From Halosimplex halophilum (lineage in GTDB: Archaea > Halobacteriota > Halobacteria > Halobacteriales > Haloarculaceae), in NCBI RefSeq assembly GCF_004698125.1, contig NZ_ML214297.1, positions 186,001 through 250,000 on the forward strand: a stretch of 64,000 nucleotides of DNA, in the 5' to 3' direction. The position numbers were made by a program, and so were the translations under genes. Under the pieces are notes generated by a model, which ran no database searches, was not told the origin of the DNA, and was given only the letters and a program-made list of their open reading frames with translations. Each line of letters opens with the position of its first letter. The first letter of the stretch is position 1. Shown one piece after another: positions 1-8,211 of this stretch.

Positions 1-2
1 GG

Positions 3-674
3 GAGGGCGCCGCCGACGTGGCCGTCCTCGCCGACGAGCAGACCGGCGGCCGGGGCCGACTCGACCGGGAGTGGTCCTCCCCGAGCGGCGGGGTCTGGCT
101 GAGCCTGCTGGTGCGGCCGGACGTACCGGCCACCCACGCGCCCGCGTTCACGCTCGCAGCGGCGGTGGCCGTCGCACGGGCCGCTCGCGAGGCCGGTGTC
201 GACGCGCGGATCAAGTGGCCCAACGACGTGGTCGTCCCCGCCGAGGACGCCGACGGCGACGGGATCGAGCGGAAGCTCGCGGGGATCCTCACGGAGATGG
301 AGGGCGAGGCCGACCGCGTCTCGTGGGTCGTCGTCGGGATGGGGATCAACGCCAACGTCGACCCCGCGGACCTGCCGAGCGAGGCGCGACCGGCGACGCT
401 GTCGGCGGAGGCAGGCGAGGTCGACCGGCGGGTGTTCACCCAGCGCGTGCTGGAGGAGTTCGACGACCTGCGCGGTGACCTGGAGTCGGTCGTGCCCGCG
501 TGGCGCGAGCACGCGACGACGCTCGGCAAGCGCGTCCGCGTCGACACGCCCGGCGGCGAGGTCGTCGGCGAGGCCGTCGACGTGACGTTCCCGGGAACGC
601 TCGTCGTCGACACCGGCGACGAGCGGGTAACGGTCACCGCCGGCGACTGCGAGCACCTGCGCCCGGTCGAGTGA
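3..674 (+). CDS. birA: Biotin--[acetyl-CoA-carboxylase] ligase, 5' end missing
   Basis: Forms biotinyl-AMP and transfers biotin to the carboxyl-carrier lysine of acetyl/propionyl-CoA carboxylase in the cytoplasm. The reading frame is open from the window edge, so the N-terminus (probably a wHTH domain or the start of the catalytic core) lies outside. The visible part begins just before the biotin/AMP loop GRGRLDREW, then has KWPNDV with the catalytic lysine, LAGIL and the GMGIN strand, and ends in a small SH3-like C-terminal domain. The GTG at 18 is an internal codon because the family motif continues upstream of it. Confident family assignment; full length cannot be judged. Confidence 0.9.
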   Translation, partial: EGAADVAVLADEQTGGRGRLDREWSSPSGGVWLSLLVRPDVPATHAPAFTLAAAVAVARAAREAGVDARIKWPNDVVVPAEDADGDGIERKLAGILTEMEGEADRVSWVVVGMGINANVDPADLPSEARPATLSAEAGEVDRRVFTQRVLEEFDDLRGDLESVVPAWREHATTLGKRVRVDTPGGEVVGEAVDVTFPGTLVVDTGDERVTVTAGDCEHLRPVE

Positions 675-707
675 AGGGGAGACGGGCGGACGGTCAGACC
701 GGCCGTC

Positions 708-1211
708 TCAGGAGCTCTCGACGCCGGCCGCGGGGTCGGCGTCGGCCTCGACGACCTCGTCGGCCTCGACGGCGCCCTCGCTGACCGGCACCGTCACGAC
801 GGGCACGGCCGACTTCCGGACGACCCGCTCGGCGACGCTCCCCAGCAGCAGGCGGTCGATCCCGCCGCGGCCGTGGGTGCCCATCACCACCACGTCGACG
901 GGCTGGTCGCGCGTGTAGCGGACGATCTCGGTGCTCGGCGTCCCCTCGACGGTCTCGGCCTCGACGGCCACGTCGTCGGGGGCCAGCCGCTGGACCCCCT
1001 CCAGCGCCGTCTCGCCCTCCGACTCCAGGACGTTGCGGACGCCCTCCCAGGAGGTCTCCATCGGGAGCCCGGTGAAACTCGTCGCGTCGACGACGTACAG
1101 CGCCTGAATCGTCGCATCGTGGACCCGCGCCAGTTCCCCCGCGTGGTCGACCACCCGCTCGATGCCCGCCGAGCCGTCCGTCGGCAGCAGGATCGTGTCG
1201 TACATCCCCAT
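708..1211 (-). CDS. Universal stress protein (UspA family)
   Basis: A single 167-residue Usp domain. It opens with the family start MYDTILLPTDGS after two extra residues and carries the ATP-binding signature G-2x-G-9x-G-S in MGTHGRGGIDRLLLGS, so it is probably an ATP-binding dimer. The last 25 residues are an acidic, Val/Ala/Glu-rich tail. A TATA-like GTTATACC at 1234-1241 (read on the minus strand) lies 26 nt before the ATG at 1211, which favours that start over the second ATG at 1205. It converges with birA. The physiological role of haloarchaeal Usps cannot be read from sequence. Confidence 0.88.
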   Translation of the reverse strand: MGMYDTILLPTDGSAGIERVVDHAGELARVHDATIQALYVVDATSFTGLPMETSWEGVRNVLESEGETALEGVQRLAPDDVAVEAETVEGTPSTEIVRYTRDQPVDVVVMGTHGRGGIDRLLLGSVAERVVRKSAVPVVTVPVSEGAVEADEVVEADADPAAGVESS

Positions 1212-1334
1212 GCCAGTACGTACCACGCACGGCGGTATAACACTTCGGCAGGATCGGACGGGCCACGTCGAGAGCACGGCAGAGACGGGATCAGGACGGA
1301 GAGAGCGGCAGGAGGATGGCTCGCCGTCCGTCGG

Positions 1335-1691
1335 TCAGGCGCCGGCCATCTCCCGGCAGGACTCCGCGCACTCCTGCAGCACGTCGGCGCAGACCTGGCA
1401 GTGGTCGGCGTCGTGCTTGCCGCACTCCTCGGCGCAGGCCTCGCAGGCGTCGGCGCAGGCCTCGGCGAGCGTGGAGCTGAACTGCGAGTCGCGGGCCATG
1501 AACCGGGCGTGCAGCGAGGCGAGGTCGGCCACGTCCCGACAGAGCCGGGCGCACTCCTCCATCTCGGCGTCGCCGAGACACTCGTCGGCGCACCACTCGC
1601 AGACCTCGGCGGCCTCGTTGCAGTTCTCGATGCACTCGCGCTGCTCGTCGCTCAGGCGGTCGATCCTGGAGACGGTGTCGGCAAGTGACAT
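1335..1691 (-). CDS. Cys-rich four-helix-bundle protein, copper-storage (Csp/DUF326) like
   Basis: 118 residues with about 15 cysteines, mostly in CxxxC or CxxC spacing on predicted amphipathic helices (CIENCNEAAEVCEWC, CARLC, CADACEACAEEC, CQVCADVLQEC, CREM). This is the layout of Csp-type four-helix bundles that line their core with Cu(I)-binding cysteines. No Tat or Sec signal is present, so it would be the cytosolic Csp3-like kind. The ATG at 1691 starts the conserved part (MSLADTVSR); a longer frame to 1727 has no support. No copper ATPase or chaperone is adjacent. Copper binding is inferred from the Cys pattern. Confidence 0.8.
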   Translation of the reverse strand: MSLADTVSRIDRLSDEQRECIENCNEAAEVCEWCADECLGDAEMEECARLCRDVADLASLHARFMARDSQFSSTLAEACADACEACAEECGKHDADHCQVCADVLQECAESCREMAGA

Positions 1692-1811
1692 TGCGTGTTC
1701 GGATAGGCGTGTGATTCCAGTCAACACACTGCCTGTATCTCCAAGCGGTGCCGTCCGAACAGTGGATCGGCCGATATCGGTGCCTTCGGGACGGTAGCGG
1801 GGGCGTACCGC

Positions 1812-2843
1812 TCAGCGCTCGGGCAGGTACACGTCGGTCACGTCGGCGACGCCGGCGCGGCGGACGACGGCACGGACGACATCCTGCGCGCCCGCGAGGT
1901 TGTCGGAGTCGCCGTCGAGCACCAGCAGTTTGGCGTCGCGGCCGGGCTCGACGAGCCCGCAGTTGCGGTCGGCGATCTCGGCGCCGTTGACCGTCGCCAT
2001 CCGCAGCACGTCGCGGGCGCTCACGTCCGCGAGCTTCGCGGCGAACTCCATCTCGCGGAACATCGACGGGCTGTTCAGGAAGACGTTGTCCGTGCCGAGC
2101 GCGACGGTCGTCCGTTCGAGGAGCTCCTCGATCGGGGGGAAGCCCACGTCGGTGACGAGATTCGAGCGGGGGCAGACGACGACCGGGATCTCGCTGTCTG
2201 CCACCCGATCCATGTGCAGTTCCTCGGCGTGGACCATGTGGACGAGGAAGTCGGGATCGAGGTCCAGGGCGGGGTTGATGTCGGAGGCGTCGACCTCGCC
2301 GGCGTGGATGCCGAAGGGTTTGCCGGCGCGGGCGGTCGCCGTCCGCTCCCGCGAGAAGTCGGCGTCGTTGGCGCCGCTGGCGCCGAAGCCGTCGGCGGCC
2401 TCCATCGCCTCGACCGTCTCCCGGCCCATGACCATCGGGTCGATGGGCAGTCCGTGGACGGCCCGCTCGAAGGCCTCGACGCCCGCGACGCCGCCCTCGC
2501 GGAACTCGATGCAGGCCGCCGTCCCGGAATCGACCATGAACTCCAGCGACCGGCGCATCGCCTCTACCTTCTCCTCGGTGCTGGCCTGCCGGAGCAGCCG
2601 GTGTTTCAGCCCGTCCGGCGGCGCGACCAGCTCCTCCAGCGAGAGGCCGCCGCCGGCCTCCTTGGCGATGGAGTCGCCGATGTGGGTGTGGGTGTTGACG
2701 AACGCCGGGAGGACGATGTCGTCGCTGTGGGTCGGGGCCTCCTCGACGGCCGTAATCTGGCCGTCCTCGACGACGACGCGGCCCTCGACGGGCTCGAACT
2801 CGCGCCCGCGGAGGATCCGTCCCTCGAACGTGGTGGAACTCAT
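1812..2843 (-). CDS. Amidohydrolase family protein (cytosine/guanine deaminase-like TIM barrel)
   Basis: A metal-dependent hydrolase of 343 residues. It has the N-terminal composite beta-sandwich strand, the metal motif HTHIGDS (about residue 52), a second His in GIHAGEV (about 189), a His in HMVHAEEL (about 212) and the metal-ligand Asp in ALGTDN (about 269). This set is typical of deaminase/chlorohydrolase relatives; the substrate is unknown. The C-terminal VEPGRDAKLLVLDGDS is the usual return to the small sandwich domain. A TATA-like CTTTAACTG at 2866-2874 is 27 nt upstream of the ATG, indicating a leaderless single-gene transcript. Confidence 0.85.
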   Translation of the reverse strand: MSSTTFEGRILRGREFEPVEGRVVVEDGQITAVEEAPTHSDDIVLPAFVNTHTHIGDSIAKEAGGGLSLEELVAPPDGLKHRLLRQASTEEKVEAMRRSLEFMVDSGTAACIEFREGGVAGVEAFERAVHGLPIDPMVMGRETVEAMEAADGFGASGANDADFSRERTATARAGKPFGIHAGEVDASDINPALDLDPDFLVHMVHAEELHMDRVADSEIPVVVCPRSNLVTDVGFPPIEELLERTTVALGTDNVFLNSPSMFREMEFAAKLADVSARDVLRMATVNGAEIADRNCGLVEPGRDAKLLVLDGDSDNLAGAQDVVRAVVRRAGVADVTDVYLPER

Positions 2844-2865
2844 GACTTGGAGTCGCCCGAGGCGT

Positions 2866-2874
2866 CAGTTAAAG
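2866..2874 (-). promoter_or_regulatory. TATA-like box for the amidohydrolase gene
   Basis: Reads CTTTAACTG on the minus strand and is centred about 27 nt before the ATG at 2843, as expected for a leaderless transcript. Confidence 0.55.
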
Positions 2875-2919
2875 CCGTCGGGGCGCCCCGACAGCGGGAC
2901 CCCGGAGCGGGCCTCGGCC

Positions 2920-4143
2920 TCAATTGAACTCGTCGAGGGTCGCGTGGACGCCGGGGCGCACGTCGCGGACCCGGGTGTCGTCGAGGTCGAGCCCGAGCGT
3001 CCGGACGGCGGCGTTGCCGACCCGCTCGGCCGTCTCGGCGGGGGCGTAGACGCCCAGCCGCCACTGGTCGCGCTGGGCGGCCCGCAGGGCGTTGACCAGC
3101 GTCGACTGCTCGCTCAGCCGGCGCACCTCGCCGTTCACGAGGACGCGGCTCGACGACTCCTTCATCGAGGGGCGGTCGGGCACGTCGAGGATCACGGCGT
3201 CGGGGTCGACGTTGGCCTCGTCGGCGACTGCGCGCTCGTGGTCGTGGATGGCCTCCTGGTCGGCGTCGAGCAACGCCTCGGGGACCGCCCCCATCTCGGC
3301 CCAGACGCCCCGCTTGTACAGGTCCCGGCGGTCGAGCCGGTGGGCGAGCGCGGCTGTCGCGTCGCACTGCCGGAGGGCCACGCGCAGCCCGCAGTCGTCC
3401 ATCCGCCGCAGTTCCGCGGCGTCGATGTCGGTGTGGACGAGCAGCCGCTGGGTCGCCCGCCGGAGCATCGCCTTCGCGATGCGGGCGACGTGGTGGCTGT
3501 AGACGGTCGGGTTCATCAGCGCCCGGGCGAGCAGGAGGCTCTCGGCGGTCTGGACGTTGCCCTCGTCGAGAACGAGGTCGCCGTCGACGAACCGCAGCGC
3601 CCGCACCAGCCGCTCGGCGTCGATGGTGCCGTAGGGGACGCCCGTGTGGTGGGCGTCCCGGACGAGGTAGTCCATCCGGTCGACGTCGAGTTCGCCGGAG
3701 ACGATCTGGCCGAGTTCGCCGTCGCCGGCCACGAGGTCCGCCACGGCGCCCGGGTCGAGGTCGTGGTCGTCCAGAGCCCGGGCGACGGGCCCGCTGTCGA
3801 TGAGGTCGTGAACGTCGTCGTGGTACTTGCCCGTCCGGCGGTGGATGATGTCCTCGATGTTGTGGCTGTAGGGAGCGTGGCCCACGTCGTGGAGCATCGC
3901 CGCCGCGCGGACCCGCTCGGCCTGCCGGCCCTCGATGCCGAGGTGGGCCAGCGCCTCGTTGGCGAGGTGGTAGACGCCCAGCGAGTGCTCGAAGCGGGTG
4001 TGGTTGGCGGAGGGGTAGACGAAGGTGACCGTCCCGAGCTGTTTGATCCGCCGGAGCCGCTGGACGGGCGGCGTGTCCAGCAGCGCCGCCGCGACGCCCT
4101 CGACCGCGATGTGGTCGTGGACGCTGTCCTTGATCGTCGTCAT
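2920..4143 (-). CDS. HD-domain phosphohydrolase (dNTPase-like)
   Basis: 407 residues resembling archaeal/bacterial dGTPase-like HD proteins. The metal-binding set is visible: H/R region NHTRFEHSLG (residues 48-56), MLHDVGHAPYSH (HD at 85-86, His 94) and a later Asp in DVDRMDYLVRD (about 162). Probable role is hydrolysis of a nucleotide phosphate; the substrate is not evident. An ATG at 4164 would add seven residues, but a TATA-like CCTTATGT at 4168-4175 sits 29 nt before the ATG at 4143, and the family usually begins at the equivalent of MTTIKDSVHD, so 4143 was chosen. Confidence 0.85.
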   Translation of the reverse strand: MTTIKDSVHDHIAVEGVAAALLDTPPVQRLRRIKQLGTVTFVYPSANHTRFEHSLGVYHLANEALAHLGIEGRQAERVRAAAMLHDVGHAPYSHNIEDIIHRRTGKYHDDVHDLIDSGPVARALDDHDLDPGAVADLVAGDGELGQIVSGELDVDRMDYLVRDAHHTGVPYGTIDAERLVRALRFVDGDLVLDEGNVQTAESLLLARALMNPTVYSHHVARIAKAMLRRATQRLLVHTDIDAAELRRMDDCGLRVALRQCDATAALAHRLDRRDLYKRGVWAEMGAVPEALLDADQEAIHDHERAVADEANVDPDAVILDVPDRPSMKESSSRVLVNGEVRRLSEQSTLVNALRAAQRDQWRLGVYAPAETAERVGNAAVRTLGLDLDDTRVRDVRPGVHATLDEFN

Positions 4144-4277
4144 CGCTCCGGACTTGTGCGCCATCGGACATAAGGATACGGACGACTCCCGGGCGAGCGC
4201 GGCGCTGTCGGCGCGTGCCGACGGGGTCGCCGGGCGCCGGCAGCCGTCCGGTCGGTGGCCGTTCGGCTGTTCGACCC

Positions 4278-4829
4278 TCAGCGGACGACCGTCAGCAGGT
4301 CGTGCAGTTCCGCTTCGGAGGCGTTGCCCTCGCGGACGGGTTCGCGGGGCTGGCGGCCCATCTCCTCGACGGTCTCGATGGCCCGTTCGGGCTCGTAGCC
4401 GCGGTCGTGGGCGAGCCAGGCGGCGAGCACCTGGCCGGTGCGACCCGTCCCGTCGAGGCAGTGGACGACGACCCGCTCGTCCGCCTCGACGGCCTCGTCG
4501 AGGAAGGGCAACACCTCCTGTTTCAGGCGGGCGGGAGAGGCGAGGCGCCCGTCCGGGACCGGCGCGTGGAGGACGTTGTCCTCGCCGAACGCGTCGACGT
4601 ACCCGTCGACCTCGGGGTCGGCGGGCGACTGGTCGCCCGGGAGGAGCGAGCAGACCCGTTCGATGTCCCTGGCGCGGACGACGGCGATCCAGTCGGCGAG
4701 GGCGCGGCTCCGGTCGGCTGCGCTGTGCCAGCCGGGGCTGCAGGCACCGTAGACGTGCTCCTCGTCCGGTGCAGCGGGGGCGAGCCGGTGGGCGTCCGAC
4801 CCGGACTCGCGGTCGTGAACGTCTGGCAT
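4278..4829 (-). CDS. Dual-specificity / tyrosine-type protein phosphatase
   Basis: 183 residues with the Cys-based phosphatase loop VHCLDGTGRTG, giving nucleophile Cys 124 and phosphate-binding Arg 130, and a likely general acid at Asp 93 in PDGRLAS. A Trp/His-containing stretch near residue 34 (PGWHSA) and helices around the loop fit the compact DSP fold. It could dephosphorylate proteins or small phosphorylated molecules. It stands alone between an HD hydrolase and a CARF-like regulator, all on the minus strand but with sizeable gaps, so a shared operon is uncertain. Confidence 0.85.
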   Translation of the reverse strand: MPDVHDRESGSDAHRLAPAAPDEEHVYGACSPGWHSAADRSRALADWIAVVRARDIERVCSLLPGDQSPADPEVDGYVDAFGEDNVLHAPVPDGRLASPARLKQEVLPFLDEAVEADERVVVHCLDGTGRTGQVLAAWLAHDRGYEPERAIETVEEMGRQPREPVREGNASEAELHDLLTVVR

Positions 4830-4943
4830 CTGGTCCTAGTCGTAGGACTCGACGCCCCCTCTTGAGTGGCGCGGTGCAATTCTCACGTCTGACAACTGCA
4901 CGTGCCGGTGTGACGGGGTCGGGGACGGCGGCCCGCCGCCGGC

Positions 4944-5675
4944 TCAGTCGTCCTCGACGAGGTAGCGGAACGCCCGGAGCGTGTTGCGGCCGCTCTCGGT
5001 CAGCGAGACGCGGGTCGAGCGGCCGACCTCCTCGAGGGCGACGTAGCCGTTGTCGGCCAGCGGCCCGAGGACGTGGCTGTCGAGCAGGCGGTACTCGCTC
5101 TTGCGGTTGGCGGCGTCGCGGTCGGCGATGAAGGGCAGGCCCTCCTCCTTGCCGAAGTCGATGAGGTCGCGCTTGCGGGCGCCGTCCTCGCGGTCGAGGT
5201 AGTCCATGACCGCGACGTGCTGGGGTTCGGGGCTCTGCATCGGGTAGGTCGGGAGTTCGGTGATCTCGCGGATCCCCTCGGCCACGTCGCCGTCGGTCTC
5301 CGCGGCGTAGCGCTGGGCGCGGACGTAGTAGGGGGTCGCGCCGGTGGCCATGCAGGCGATCATGCCGCCGATGGCCGTCACCTTCGACCCCGAGGCGAGG
5401 TTGACGTACACCTCGTGGTCGGCGAAGCGGGTCGCCAGCTCCGCCACGGTCCCGATGGAGTCGTAGAAGTCGAAGATGTTGCACGACACCGTCTCGTGGT
5501 CGATGCCCTCGTCGTCGAGCCGCCCCCGGACCGTCTCGACGTAGGAGGGGTGGTCCGTCTCGTCCTCGTATCGCAGGAGGACGACGCGGTCGGCCCGCAG
5601 CTCGACGGCCGGCAGGACGATCCGGTCGTTCTCGTAGCCCACCGGGATCAGGTGGACCCGCTCGGCGACTTCCAT
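4944..5675 (-). CDS. CARF-like sensor with C-terminal winged helix (HFX_2341 / DUF6293-type regulator)
   Basis: 243 residues. The N-terminal half (about 1-150) has a Rossmann-like beta-alpha pattern, with a loop near VNLASGSKVTAIGG (about residues 94-107) typical of the CARF-related domain in Csa3/Csx1-like proteins. The C-terminal part (about 160-243) is a winged helix. The family is common in haloarchaea and is a predicted transcriptional regulator; a nucleotide ligand is inferred, not shown. No CRISPR array or cas gene is in the window. A TATA-like CGTTTTGG about 28 nt upstream supports the ATG at 5675; frames extending to 5834 have no support. The family number is from recall. Confidence 0.75.
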   Translation of the reverse strand: MEVAERVHLIPVGYENDRIVLPAVELRADRVVLLRYEDETDHPSYVETVRGRLDDEGIDHETVSCNIFDFYDSIGTVAELATRFADHEVYVNLASGSKVTAIGGMIACMATGATPYYVRAQRYAAETDGDVAEGIREITELPTYPMQSPEPQHVAVMDYLDREDGARKRDLIDFGKEEGLPFIADRDAANRKSEYRLLDSHVLGPLADNGYVALEEVGRSTRVSLTESGRNTLRAFRYLVEDD

Positions 5676-5798
5676 ACCGCCCGCCTCGCGTCCCGGCCCC
5701 AAAACGATTGTCCCGACACAGTCGACATTGCGGTGGCAGTTACGCCGGCCGAGAACGCTGCGCGGGGTTTTTGTCGGACAGGTGCGACCGTCCGGCGT

Positions 5799-5960
5799 AT
5801 GCCGGTCATGGCGAGCGACGACTTCTCGGTCCACACGGACGACTGCGACCGCTTCGACGACGGGATGCCGATATCGGACCTGCCGGACGAGGTGAGTTCG
5901 ATCGAGGACCTGGACTGCGAGTGCTGGCGCGCGTTCGACTCGCTGGCCGAGGTCGAGTGA
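5799..5960 (+). CDS. Small acidic haloarchaeal protein, 53 aa
   Basis: Unrecognised. It is strongly acidic, with two cysteines close together (DLDCECWRAFDSL) and one earlier (DDCDRF). It is divergent from the CARF-like gene across a 123-nt spacer. A T-rich stretch GGGGTTTTTTG (5764-5773) lies about 30 nt upstream of the ATG at 5799, favouring that start over the ATG at 5808. Cys spacing could allow a metal site but nothing more can be said. Confidence 0.6.
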   Translation: MPVMASDDFSVHTDDCDRFDDGMPISDLPDEVSSIEDLDCECWRAFDSLAEVE

Positions 5961-5963
5961 CGG

Positions 5964-6107
5964 TCAGTCGACCGCCCGGATGCGGTTCATCCGGCATATC
6001 GGACAGCAGACCGCGGTCTCGTCCCTGGGGATGACGAACTCGACCTCGCAGGTCCTGCAAATGTAGGTCTTCCCCCGTTCCCCCGCCAGTTCGGTCACTT
6101 TAGCCAT
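5964..6107 (-). CDS. 47-aa zinc-ribbon protein
   Basis: Reading the minus strand from the ATG at 6107 gives a 47-residue protein starting MAKVTELAGERGKTYIC. It has CRTC (C-x2-C) and then CCPIC about 15 residues later, which forms a minimal treble/zinc ribbon, and ends in MNRIRAVD. A Shine-Dalgarno-like GGAGGGG lies just before the ATG, so initiation is leadered rather than leaderless. It ends 4 nt from the stop of the convergent 53-aa gene. Small stand-alone zinc ribbons of this kind are frequent in haloarchaea. Function unknown. Confidence 0.7.
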   Translation of the reverse strand: MAKVTELAGERGKTYICRTCEVEFVIPRDETAVCCPICRMNRIRAVD

Positions 6108-6164
6108 CGCGACCCCTCCGAGTTCCGCCTCGATTCGTGGTTCGTGGCTCCCGGTGTGTCGCCA
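6099..6164 (-). CDS. Putative 21-codon leader ORF of the zinc-ribbon gene
   Basis: An ATG at 6164 opens 21 codons that end in TAA at 6099-6101, overlapping the ATG of the 47-aa zinc-ribbon gene (6107) by a few bases. The Shine-Dalgarno of the zinc-ribbon gene lies inside it. The TATA support (CGTATCC around 6185-6192) is weak. It may act by translational coupling; it could also be chance. Confidence 0.3.
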
Positions 6165-6319
6165 TACGTCTGGTTCCGACGGGGGATACGGGCCGGTCCG
6201 TCTTGTCGGTTGTTACCAGTTAGCTCGACCCGGGCAGCGCCGCTCCGGCCCGTCTGCGATTCGACGAGGGTCCGCCGGCGGTACCAACGCCCAAATACTC
6301 CGCCCGACAACGCCGCGGT

Positions 6320-6829
6320 ATGGACGAGCTGCGCGACCCGGCGACGCTGCGCGAGGACCCCGACGTGGAGTACACGGAAGCGAGGACGACCGACGGCGCG
6401 GACGCCTTCGAGTACTTCTCGGAGGTCGAGGGGCTGGTCGCCGTCGGCGTCACGAGCGACGCCGGCGCGGTGTTGCTGATGGAAAGCCCCCACGGCTGGC
6501 GGCTGCCCTACGGGGCGGTTCCGGGCGGCGCCGACTGGCTCGACCGCGCCGGGGAGATCGCCGCGACGCTGACCGGTCGCGAGGTCGCGGCCGCCGAGGT
6601 GCTCCGGGTCAGCGCGGTCACCCACGAGCTGCGGAGCGACACCGACCGGACGGCGACGAGCTACGACGCCGTCGTGGGCACCGAGCCCGTGACGGGCGAA
6701 CCGGTCGCCGACGACCCGACGTTCGGCGAGTGGTCGGATCTGGACCTGGCGTGGTTCGCCGAGGTGCCCGACGACGCCTACCACGCCCACGGCGACGCCG
6801 TCGACGACATCGAGTACTTCCTTGAGTGA
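6320..6829 (+). CDS. Nudix-fold protein with degenerate Nudix box
   Basis: 169 residues with the Nudix sheet pattern, including GLVAVGVTSDAGAVLLMES and WRLPYGAVPGGADWLDRAGE. The expected box is GX5EX7REUXEEXGU; here the REUXEE part reads AGEIAATLTG, so the metal-binding glutamates are largely missing and hydrolysis is doubtful. Haloarchaea carry several such divergent Nudix proteins. TATA-like CAAATACT at 6292-6299 precedes the ATG by about 25 nt. It is followed by glyA after a 114-nt spacer and is probably monocistronic. It may bind a nucleotide without cleaving it. Confidence 0.7.
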   Translation: MDELRDPATLREDPDVEYTEARTTDGADAFEYFSEVEGLVAVGVTSDAGAVLLMESPHGWRLPYGAVPGGADWLDRAGEIAATLTGREVAAAEVLRVSAVTHELRSDTDRTATSYDAVVGTEPVTGEPVADDPTFGEWSDLDLAWFAEVPDDAYHAHGDAVDDIEYFLE

Positions 6830-6911
6830 CCGGGCCGCGGTCGGGCGACTCGCCGTGTCGACTGTATCGACTGTGTCGGCTATCACGTCGGACCGGTCCG
6901 TGTCAGCACAG

Positions 6912-6919
6912 TAGCTAAG
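6912..6919 (+). promoter_or_regulatory. TATA-like box for glyA
   Basis: TAGCTAAG centred about 28 nt before the ATG at 6944, consistent with a leaderless glyA transcript. Confidence 0.45.
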
Positions 6920-6943
6920 CCGGGACCGCCGGACCACTCGGAC

Positions 6944-8209
6944 ATGCCGACGGACCTCTCACCGGTCGACGACGCGCTGGCGGACGCGCTCGACGCCGAG
7001 CGGGCGCGCCAGCGCGAGACGCTGTCGCTGATCGCGAGCGAGAACCACGCGAGCGAGGCGGTCCTCGCCGCACAGGGCTCGGTCCTGACGAACAAGTACG
7101 CGGAGGGCGAGCCCGGCGACCGCTACTACGCCGGCTGCGAGCACGCCGACGCGGTCGAACGCCTCGCCCGCGAGCGCGCCCGGGAGCTGTTCGGCGCCGA
7201 CCACGCCAACGTCCAGCCCCACTCCGGCACGCAGGCCAACCTCGCCGCCTACCAGGCCGTCCTCGACTCCGGCGACACGATCCTCTCGCTGGAAATGAGC
7301 CACGGCGGCCACCTCAGCCACGGCCAGCCGTACACGATGGTCGACGAGCACTTCGAGGTCGCCCACTACGGCGTCGACGAGGCGACCGGCCGGCTGGACT
7401 ACGACGCCGTCGAAGCCCGTGCCGAAGCGGTCGACCCCGACCTGGTCGTCTCGGGGTTCTCCGCGTACCCGCGGCGGGTCGACTGGGAGCGGATGCAGGG
7501 GATCGCCGAGGCCGTCGACGCGTACCACGTCGCCGACATCGCACACCTCACGGGCCTCGTCGCGGCGGGCGTCCACCCCTCGCCGGTCGGGGTCGCCGAC
7601 CTCGTGACGGGGTCGACCCACAAGACGGTCCGGTCGGGCCGCGGCGGGATGGTGCTGTGCGGCGCGGACCTGGCCGATCGGGTCGACACCGCGGTGATGC
7701 CGGGCTGTCAGGGCGGCCCGCTGATGCACAACGTCGCCGGCAAGGCCGCGGGCTTCGCCGAGGCGCTGACCTCCGAGTTCGAGACGTACGCCCGTCAGGT
7801 GGTCGACAACGCCGCGGCCCTGGCCGACCGGCTACAGGAGCGCGGGTTCGAACTGGTCTCCGGCGGGACCGACGTGCACTTCGTCCTCGTCGACCTGCGG
7901 GAGACCCACCCCGACCTGACCGGCGAGCGGGCCGAGGACGCGCTCGAATCGGTGGGGCTGGTCGCGAACAAGCAGACGGTGCCCGGCGACGACCGTCCGG
8001 CGACCGTCGGGAGCGGCCTGCGGATCGGCACGCCGGCGGTCACCACGCGCGGGTTCGACGCCGCCGCGACCGAGCGGCTGGCCGACGCCGTCGCCGACGT
8101 GCTCGACTCGCCCGACGACGACGCGGCCGCCGACGCCGCCGCCGAGACGGTCGCCGACCTGTGCGATCGGTTCCCCGTCTACGGCGACGCGGCGGTCGCC
8201 TCGGCGTGA
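6944..8209 (+). CDS. glyA: Serine hydroxymethyltransferase
   Basis: PLP enzyme that interconverts serine and glycine with transfer of a one-carbon unit to a folate carrier. 421 residues, the usual length. Recognisable parts: LIASENHASEAVLAAQGS near the N-terminus, YAEGEPGDRYYAGCEHAD, the PLP-contact region NVQPHSGTQANLAAY, HLSHG, and the active lysine in STHKTVRSGRGG (about residue 227; many SHMTs have TLRGPRGG here). The C-terminal RIGTPAVTTRGF is also typical. Two nucleotides separate its stop from the downstream acetyltransferase, so the two are probably co-transcribed. Confidence 0.95.
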   Translation: MPTDLSPVDDALADALDAERARQRETLSLIASENHASEAVLAAQGSVLTNKYAEGEPGDRYYAGCEHADAVERLARERARELFGADHANVQPHSGTQANLAAYQAVLDSGDTILSLEMSHGGHLSHGQPYTMVDEHFEVAHYGVDEATGRLDYDAVEARAEAVDPDLVVSGFSAYPRRVDWERMQGIAEAVDAYHVADIAHLTGLVAAGVHPSPVGVADLVTGSTHKTVRSGRGGMVLCGADLADRVDTAVMPGCQGGPLMHNVAGKAAGFAEALTSEFETYARQVVDNAAALADRLQERGFELVSGGTDVHFVLVDLRETHPDLTGERAEDALESVGLVANKQTVPGDDRPATVGSGLRIGTPAVTTRGFDAAATERLADAVADVLDSPDDDAAADAAAETVADLCDRFPVYGDAAVASA

Positions 8210-8211
8210 GC

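Noticed and set aside
4144-5484. N-terminal extension of the HD hydrolase to a frame of over 800 residues
   Set aside because: The extra part is Arg/Pro-rich, overlaps the phosphatase and CARF-like genes, and the TATA spacing and family start point to 4143.
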